Shown here piece by piece: positions 57,105-64,000 of a stretch of 64,000 nt of DNA. The stretch's first letter is position 1. Each line of letters opens with the position of its first letter. Both the position numbers and the translations under genes were made by a program. Location of the stretch: positions 390,749,269 to 390,813,268 of the forward strand of contig OY856187.1 of the NCBI GenBank assembly GCA_963693315.1, written 5' to 3'. This DNA is from Diogma glabrata (taxonomy: Eukaryota > Arthropoda > Insecta > Diptera > Cylindrotomidae). The notes under the pieces are model-generated. The model searched no databases and was not told the DNA's origin. It saw nothing but the letters and a program-made list of their open reading frames with translations.

Positions 57105-60100
57105 AAAAACTCATATGTTAAATTTGGTTATCAAAAAAAGAATAACAGACCCGGACAAAAAAACACAATTTTACCTGGACGTGAAAAAGGGTCAGACTGC
57201 CGAATCGGAACGTGGAACGTGCGCAGCCTGAGCGCTCCTGATGCTCTTATAAGTCTGGAAACAGAGGCTGAGAGGTATAGGATGGATATTATTGCTCTAC
57301 AAGAAATTAGACAGCCGATAATCGGAAAACAAGATTTAGATAGTCACTCTCTATATTGTAGTGGTCATCCTTCCCGAAGAGAATTTGGTACTGGCTTTCT
57401 TGTTGGTGCACGCATACAAGAAGCCGTGATGAAATTCATCCCGGTCAGTGAGAGGATCTGCTACCTACGTGTACGTGGTACATATAACAATATTTCTCTT
57501 ATTGCCGTGCATGCACCTACTGAAGCTAAGGCCGTCGACGAGAAGGATAATTTCTACATAGCACTGGAAGAGGTTATGAAACAAACATCAACACGCGACT
57601 TCATTATGGTTCTTGGTGACTTTAATGGACAGGTTGGAAGAGATATCTCTTATGGAAATGTGGTAGGTCCCAACAGCCTGCATTTGAATTCGAATGATAA
57701 TGGTGAGAGAATGACTGAGTTTGCATTATCAAATAATTTGAGAATTGCCAGTACGTTCTTTCCGCATCGATCGATTCATAAACAGACTTGGGTCTCACCG
57801 AATGGAAACACTCGAAATCAAATTGATCACGTTCTAGTAACAGCAGGTTTCTTTTCGAGCGTTCGGGATGTGCGATCCTTTAGAGGTGCATACATCGGAA
57901 GTGATCACTTCCTTGTATGTGCAACGATAAGGTTCCACTTCCCAAATCCAGGCATTCCAAAATTCAATCAACGGAAACGTTTTAACATCTCATCATTAAA
58001 GAATGCTGAAACAGAAGAGAGATATCAAATCCATATTGCCGAAACATTGGAGAAATCAGAAACCATTAATGGAGACGTCGATAAGTCATGGTATTTGCTC
58101 AAAGATGCTGTTTTAAGCGCTGCTGAGGGAATACTTGGACGACCACAGAACCACTCCCAGAAGCCATGGATGGATCAAGCATGCCTTGACGCTATTCAAT
58201 ACAAAAGAGATTGCTATCTGAAGTGTCTACAAGGACGCAACACCAGGTCCACGAAGGAAAACTATAAACTGGCAAGACAAGCCGTTACAAAGCTATGTAG
58301 ACGAGCGAAGAGAGAATGGTGGAAGAGACAGTGTGAGGAGATTGAAAGCTTCAATAAGGAACATCAATCGCGTAACTTCTTTCAACAGGTTAAAACCTTA
58401 AAGATGGGCCCTCAAACTAGATCAACTGCTATTCAAAATGAAGATGGGGAGCTACAAGTAGACCTTAAAAATATTTTAGATACTTGGGCCGCTTATTTTG
58501 AGAATCTTCTCAACTTAAGTGACCAGCAACAAGTCGGACGACGAGCAAAGCTTATTCGTGCGTCAAAGGTACATGTAGACGAACCCACCAAAGAGGAATT
58601 CGATGCGGCGCTGTCAAAACTAAAATGCAATAAAGCACCTGGTATCGACGATATAACATCCGAAATGATTGTACATGGTGGCGAAACTCTATTCTTAAGA
58701 TTGTTTGAACTTGTTCAAATGATCTGGCGGACTGAAACCATGCCACAGGACTGGAACACAGCTATGCTGATACCAATCCATAAAAAAGGTAATCGCCTAC
58801 AATGTGCAAACTACAGAGGAATCGCTCTCCTCTGCACGGCATATAAGATCTTTTCCTACATTTTGCTATCCAAAATCAATCCTTTTGCTGAACAACTGTT
58901 TGGAGAATATCAGTGTGGCTTCCGGAGGGGCCGAGGTACCACCGATGCACTTTTCTCGATAAGGATGATTTTGGAAAAGTGTCGAGAGTTCAACATACCT
59001 GTGCACCAACTTTTCATTGATTTCAGGCAGGCCTACGACTCTCTCGAACGAGAGACTCTATGGTCTGCTCTGGTGTCGATGGGAATTCCTGGTAAACTGG
59101 TATCACTATGCAAAATGACAGTACAGAACTCTCAATGCTGTGTACGAGTAGAGAACGAAATATCAAAGTTTTTTAAAGTCGACTCCGGTTTAAGACAAGG
59201 TGATGCTATCTCTCCTATACTTTTTAATCTAGCCTTGGAATATGTGTGCCGTCAAAAGAAACTACCGACTAATAACAATATCTTGTCAATAAACTCAGTA
59301 CAGATGATTGCTTACGCTGATGATGTTGTCATCCTCGGCCGAAGTGAAGCTGTTATGAGTGAGACTTTCAAGTCGCTTGAGAGTGGTCTAGCACCACTGG
59401 TCTGCAGAATTGGAAAATTGGTCTGCAAATTAACTACAATAAAACCAAACATATGAATGTTTCAAGAGAGGCTGAGAAGAAAGATTTGATGTGCGGCGAT
59501 GGACGAATTGAGGGAGTTGAATCTTTTAAATATTTGGGATCAATGATTGACTCAAACAACAGCATACTTACAGATATTAAAGCTCGAATCGCTGCAGGTA
59601 ATCGAACTTTCTACTCAATTAAACCTCTCCTTGGATCACCGTATGTATCAACTAACACCAAGCTCAAGTTATACAAGACATTGATTAGACCGGTTGTGAT
59701 GTATGGGTCACAAACGTGGACCCTTACACAAAATGACGAATCGCATTTATCTGTATTTGAGCGTAAGATCCTACGCTACATATTTGGTCCACTTAAGACA
59801 GACGATGGGGAGTATAGAACCCGGTATAACTGTGAGATCAGAGACCTTCTTGAGGGTCCTGATATAATAGGTTGTATCCGTTCTAATAGGATTGCTTGGT
59901 TTGGGCATGTTCTACGAGCCGATTCACAGTCTGGAATGATTAGAAAAATGTACGTTAGTACCCCAGGGAGTGGTAGACCGCGAGGTAGACCACGACTACA
60001 ATGGGAGACTGACGTAATAAACGACCTTAAAAAAATCGGCTGCCATGGTAATTATGTCGCTGTTGCGAATGACCGTGGTGAATATTCAAAGCTGATTAAC

Positions 60101-60127
60101 CTGGCAACGCTCCTACATGGAGCATGA
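57105..60127 (+). pseudogene. RTE-B endonuclease/reverse transcriptase, one frameshift
   Basis: The frame is open from 57021 to 59456 and continues in another frame at 59453-60127, so one shift lies near 59400-59455. No convincing ATG precedes the endonuclease in frame, so the start may also be damaged. The endonuclease has IGTWNVRSL, IALQEIRQ, VHAPTEAK, LGDFNGQVG, NQIDHVLV and SDHFLV. The reverse transcriptase has NKAPGIDDITSE, QCGFRRGRGTTD, LFIDFRQAYDS, GLRQGDAISP and AYADDVVILG. The C-terminus ends with RIAWFGHVLR and GRPRGRPRLQW. It is about half as similar to RTE-A as the two RTE-A copies are to each other, judged by eye. Confidence 0.85.
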
Positions 60128-60159
60128 ACGCCTTTAAAAAAAAAAAAAAAAAAAAAAAC

Positions 60160-60677
60160 ATCTCAAGAAAGTCTCGCGTTGGATTTAAAGAACGTGTCAG
60201 TCATCTTACAGGCTTCCTCCCTTGAATGGTCGAGCATCAAAGTTTCTGTTACTGAGTGTGCTGCTGAGGTGAACTCTCTTAAGTCTGATCTATTTGGAGT
60301 TATGAAAAAGGCTTAGTCTCTTGACTCAACTGTAGATTCCATTGCAGTTCTGAAAACCAGACTGTCCTCTCTTGAAATTGACAACTGTAGACTGCTGAGG
60401 TTCCAGAGACGGAATGGCATTGTTATATCAGGTCTTCCAAACGCTAAACTTGATCTTCGCAGCACTCTCCTCAAAGCTTTACACATATTTCTTCCTGAAC
60501 TAGATGAATCACAAATTGTTTCATATCGATGTCTCAATCTGGCTAAGTCTTCTGTCGTAGTAACTATTTCTCACACTCATACTCGAGATAGTATCATGTT
60601 CAACTATTTTAAGAGGAAGAACATCCTGCTTCTGATCTTGTTGATGGCATTAATGATCACTCCATTATATATTTAAA
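60160..60677 (+). pseudogene. non-LTR ORF1, coiled-coil and FP-like part
   Basis: After RTE-B the frame reads SLEWSSIKVSVTE, a stop, then SLDSTVDSIAVLKTRLSSLE (heptad-like), RRNGIVISGLPNAK and VVVTISHTHTRDSIMFNYFK. A coiled coil followed by an RNA-binding fold like the baculovirus FP/L1-ORF1 family is typical of non-LTR ORF1 proteins, which coat the RNA. One stop near 60315 and a late shift show decay. Confidence 0.55.
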
Positions 60678-61214
60678 TGACAAGCTTCTGCCTATGCTGG
60701 CAACCCTAGTTAAGCAAGCACATTTACTTTAAAAAAAATCTCTTATTACCAGCTTTAACATAGGTGTGGCGTCTATCGTCGGCACTAAGGATGGTATCTC
60801 CTCCAATTATTATGATCTGTCTACTCTTGATTTGCATTTTCCCTTAACATGATTGAATATCTATGGTGGTGTCATGCATATTCTTACTTACTCTTACATT
60901 GTCTCTTCCTTCCATATTCCTTATTTCTCTTCCATATTCCTTATTTCCCTTCCATATTCCTTATTTTCCATTTCTCTTCTTTTTTGCTTCTTCTTCTCTG
61001 CTCATTCCTCCCACTGCAGTAACTCTCTGGTGCTATGAATTTTCTACATATCTCTCTACTTCCTTTTTGTGTCTGTTTTTTCCCCCTTTTCCAATGCCTT
61101 TCCCTTGCTCCAGTGACTCCAGCCTTCCTTTCCCTTCATTTTCTCTCACATTATGGCAGGTAGTCAAGTACTTCCAACTTCTGGTTGGAGGCTCCATTCC
61201 AATTCGTTTACGTG

Positions 61215-61890
61215 GTTGCAAGGATCTGCTCAACGTTGGGCACTTTAATGCTCAGAGCTTAAACCCTAGACTGCAATCCTCAAAGCATGATTAAGTCAGA
61301 TTCCTTCTTAAAGGGAACTTACTTGATCTGGTGGGTGTCTCTGTAACCTGGTTTAAGCAGTACACCACCAACACTGCTATAGCTATCGATGGCTATCGGA
61401 TGCATCGCTTGGATAGGCCCAGAAGGAGGGGTGGAGATGTTACCATTTATGTTAATCACAAGCTCAAACCTAAAGTCGTTCATTTCTTTTCGGAATCCTA
61501 CGCAGAATTATTGTTTGTCCAAGTCTCTATTGAAGCTTTGTCTATACTTGCCATTGTAGATTACTTGCCCTACGGCGGTATTGAGGCAGTGGAGGAAGTT
61601 ACAGCTGAGATTACTAAGTATTGGATACCTCTTTGTTGTTGTGATGGGTGATTTTAATTTAAATCTCCTGTTGCTAAATCCACGGGCCGCTTGTCGTTGC
61701 TTTGCTGACCGACTAGGTCTGACGGTAATTTCTAATAATTGTCCCACACGTCAAGCGTCTTCATCTCTCCTATCTCAAGCTCCCAACGGTTCTAATTACT
61801 CTTTGGGCTCATGTATTGACTTTTTTATAGTGAGTGATGACTCCCTGGTAAAGGTTCATAATCAGTTTTGGTTACCTGGTATCTCATCAT
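61215..61890 (+). pseudogene. non-LTR ORF2 endonuclease, truncated
   Basis: Frames give LLNVGHFNAQSLNP, LLDLVGVSVTWF, YRMHRLDRPRRRGGDV, VVMGDFNLNLL and GSCIDFFIVSDDSL. These are the metal- and substrate-binding blocks of an apurinic-type endonuclease. The shifts and the abrupt loss of similarity near 61900 show a dead, truncated copy. Confidence 0.6.
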
Positions 61891-62059
61891 GTCGCTAAAG
61901 ATCATGAAAGCTCCACAAACTTCCTACCGATGTCCACTAACTTCCTACCTGACTTTGATAAGGTTGATATGGTAAACTTAGTCCTTTCTTGACAGCGCCA
62001 ATTTTTCCCCAATTGAAAGTCCACAAAAAGAAGCAATAACACCAAACCACTTTATTCGC

Positions 62060-62455
62060 TTGTCATAAGGAGTTAACGAAGTTTTGACCGAACTAGATGA
62101 TACATCAGCAGTCTTAAGGAACAACTACAAAAAAGCTCAGATGATTTCAAACCATTTCTCAAAAAGATGGATAAACTAATATTTACCAGAATTAACGTTA
62201 AGATCCAAACGGTATTCAGAGGTTCAAGCACCTAAAATTGGAGATGTCGTTGTCATAGTAGATCCAAGCCACCCAAGATATTGTTAGCCAAAAGGAATCA
62301 TTACAGAAGTCAAGAAAGCACCTGATTGAAGAATTCGACAATGTGTTGTGAAAACGAAACTCGGAATCTACACCAAACCTGTTGCAAGGATTGCAATATT
62401 AAAAGTCGACTCGCAAGAAGACTCGACCCCGAGGAGAAATGTTGCAAATAATTGA
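62060..62455 (+). pseudogene. BEL/Pao retrotransposon, C-terminal end of Pol
   Basis: Plus-strand frames give YKKAQMISNHFSKRW, LTLRSKRYSEVQ, PKIGDVVVIVDPSHPR, PKGIITEV and IYTKPVARIAIL. The pattern HFWKRW...GDVVLLVD...WP-G-I...RPV-KL closes the integrase region of BEL/Pao elements. Stops near 62285 and 62325 break it. No LTR was matched. Confidence 0.65.
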
Positions 62456-62924
62456 ATACAACGTAGAAGCCGAATTCCACTTGAACTAAGCGGAATTCCA
62501 CTCCTGGCAAAAAATCGAATTCCTTTTAAAAATCATAGAATTCAACCATCATACGAGGCTACGAACTCTACAAACTCTACAAACTTTCAAAATTAAATAA
62601 TATAGTCTGCTTTGTAAATTTTCTTTAAAAAATTGAATAGTTTATTCTTTCTTTTGAAATTTGACAACCAAGCAGATAAGACGTTTTCCTCATTAAAATT
62701 TGATCAGCACTTGTTTTAAATTATCTCAAAGAGATTGAAAAATTGTATTAAATTAGAGATTCAGTAATTGTCACAACAAACAAAAGATTAAAGAAAGCTG
62801 GTTTAACAATCGAGAAAAGTCTCACATTTCAAAATTTGTGAAAGAAAAACTAATGTAAGATAACTATTTCAAACTAATTAATTGATTGTAAATCTGATTG
62901 AAAAATGAATTATAGGTTTGAGTA

Positions 62925-63290
62925 CTGCGTTAAAAGACAAGAAACATAAATTGAGTTTTCGTCAAAGCGCATACTACAGACATTTTCCAACACAGCCTTC
63001 TTCAGGAAATTTAGTATATGGAGAGGACTGACTAAGTGAAAATACCACCTCAGATGACACCTTCTCTTGTAGATCAATTCTCCAAAACCTTCGAGAAGAA
63101 GGGCTGGGTTCTCTTCCTGGTAAAAGACAGAATCTACATTCATCTCTTATCTGCACCGCAATATTTTTTAGGTGTTTCCTTAATCTGCAAATTGCAATGT
63201 CCTGTAAGAACAACTGTCAGTAATCTTAGGTTGTACAGATTTAGCCTAGAAGCGCAATGTGCTGCTTTTTTTTGATTGCATTGAGCTAGT
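62925..63290 (-). pseudogene. C-terminal fragment of a non-LTR ORF2 (R1/LOA type)
   Basis: The minus strand reads across two frames: VLTGHCNLQIKETPKK, ECRFC, LLLEGFGELIYKRR and SPLHILNFLKKAVLENVC. This is the Zn-knuckle-like end found after RNase H in R1/LOA-like proteins and is comparable to 3900-4060. It is a fragment with frameshifts. Confidence 0.45.
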
Positions 63291-63299
63291 TTGTAAATA

Positions 63300-63794
63300 A
63301 AAAAATTTCACAACAATTCAACAGCTGAACGATGAGATTATAAGGCATACTACTGAGATCAAAGAACAATTATGCAAAGATGTTATCACAAATTTGGTCC
63401 ATGGTTTGGACTATGCTGTGGAAGATTTTGCGAACATTTGGCCCATATTGCCTTTCATCCATAGTTGCCATGTGTCTTATTGAAACATCATTTATTGAAT
63501 TATCTTATCTAACGGTCGGATTTTCATTTTTCATTGATTCTATGAATAAATACTTAACATCAGTGTATTTGTCTCTGTTATGGGTATACATTTGATTTTG
63601 TAGATGCCGTGGATGAGTTTGTTGTCTTTACATATGTTGATTCATTGGTTGAAAAGAATAACATTCGAAAATATTTATTATCGGAATCACACTATAGAAT
63701 ATTAAATATAACAAAAATATTAAAACTAGCTTTAAATGAAATAATTCAAAAATAAAAATTCTTAATATTAAACGACAAAAAGGAAACATTAATT
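63300..63794. other. 3' flank of MCM3
   Basis: TTTATT near 63673 reads AATAAA on the minus strand, about 120 bp after the MCM3 stop, and is a likely polyadenylation signal. Nothing else was recognised. Confidence 0.45.
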
Positions 63795-64000
63795 TTAAAT
63801 CAGTAACACAATATCATCAGCCACCATAATTTGATTATCATCTGTCATTTTCTCCATTGCCGCATTTATTTCACCCTGTGAGAATTCTTCACTCGCATTT
63901 TCTTTATTTATAAATTCTTTAACTTTATTCAACGATAAACTTTGACCTCTTGATTCGCTGAATGCTTTGTGTAAGCTGGTTTTGAATCTCTGTAATCGAA
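63795..64000 (-). CDS. Mcm3: DNA replication licensing factor MCM3, C-terminal exon (partial)
   Basis: The minus-strand frame enters from the window edge and ends at TAA (63795-63797). It reads RLQRFKTSLHKAFSES, SLSLNKVKEFI, EFSQGEINAAMEKM and DDNQIMVADDIVLLI at the C-terminus. This is the C-terminal winged-helix region of MCM3, whose closing DDNQ-MV-D-I--LI block is well conserved. MCM3 is one of six subunits of the MCM2-7 helicase that unwinds DNA at replication origins in the nucleus. Only about the last 68 codons are in the window; no intron is seen in them. Confidence 0.85.
   Translation of the reverse strand, partial: RLQRFKTSLHKAFSESRGQSLSLNKVKEFINKENASEEFSQGEINAAMEKMTDDNQIMVADDIVLLI

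Larger units (their letters stand above)
56784..60159 (+). mobile_element. RTE-B: RTE-A relative with a poly(A) tail
   Basis: The 5' end GGGTAGCGAAATCC is shared with RTE-A and preceded by an extra partial copy GGGTAGCGAAA (56773-56783). It has one 81-bp monomer (56939-57019), a coding region, the 3' end CATGGAGCATGAACGCC, and 24 A (60136-60159). It interrupts ORF1 of an older non-LTR element. No clear duplication flanks it. 5' and 3' UTR ends resemble RTE-A while the protein is well diverged, so it is a sister family. Confidence 0.8.
56341..61905 (+). mobile_element. old non-LTR retrotransposon with PHD-finger ORF1, split by RTE-B
   Basis: ORF1 begins at 56560, is cut at about 56772 and resumes at 60160-60677. 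An inter-ORF segment with a roughly 19-bp TTCCATATTCCTTATT repeat (60906-60968) follows, then an endonuclease start (61220-61890). The reverse transcriptase is missing. PHD plus coiled-coil plus FP-like ORF1 with an endonuclease ORF2 is seen in CR1/L2/jockey-like elements. The left and right borders are approximate. Confidence 0.65.

Overview
The window looks like AT-rich nuclear DNA from an arthropod, most likely an insect. It has split genes with GT-AG introns, several clades of non-LTR retrotransposon, Gypsy and BEL/Pao remains, piggyBac, mariner and hAT transposons, MITEs, and a long satellite array. I see no bacterial operons, CRISPR array or organellar genes. The species cannot be named from the sequence.

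Only two host genes can be supported well. A three-exon, minus-strand leucine-rich-repeat gene resembling LRMDA (leucine-rich melanocyte differentiation-associated protein) spans 12047 to 6359; its 4.6-kb second intron is almost filled by nested hAT elements. The last coding exon of the replicative helicase subunit MCM3 enters from the right edge on the minus strand (64000 to 63795). A possible host exon near 23.5 kb is unrecognised.

Layout: 1-6 kb holds dispersed AT-rich repeats and a decayed non-LTR RNase H end. 6.3-12.1 kb is the LRMDA-like gene, whose intron carries an old hAT (hAT-B) split by a second hAT (hAT-A) and by a Harbinger-like MITE; hAT-A itself carries a piece of a non-LTR endonuclease. 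12.46-14.66 kb is an interleaved foldback cluster packed with AGATCT. 14.79-21.46 kb is an RTE-like element with a 5S-rRNA-like 5' head, split by a second RTE-like element (RTE-A), both with clean target-site duplications (TSDs). 22-28 kb has decayed repeats, a MITE and a 0.63-kb tandem repeat. 30.4-33.36 kb is a 130-bp satellite with a 787-bp higher-order period, closed by a 405-bp foldback element. 34.8-37.3 kb is a large inverted repeat pair. 37.97-39.72 kb is a broken piggyBac transposase and 42.35-43.66 kb a broken mariner. 45.34-50.10 kb is a complete Gypsy-type LTR retrotransposon with identical LTRs. 50.2-53.9 kb is a second, decayed RTE-A copy. 56.5-61.9 kb is an old non-LTR element with a PHD-finger ORF1, interrupted by a third RTE-like element (RTE-B). 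62-63.3 kb has BEL/Pao and non-LTR fragments.

The strongest unexpected signals are in the RTE 5' ends. RTE-A and RTE-B share a 5' UTR that starts with a sequence able to fold like an HDV-type self-cleaving ribozyme, followed by one or two 81-bp TATA-containing monomers. The other RTE family begins with a segment aligning without gaps to the internal promoter part of 5S rRNA. The AGATCT foldback cluster and a hAT family that spread a captured retrotransposon fragment are also worth follow-up. TSD comparison gives insertion order in several places.
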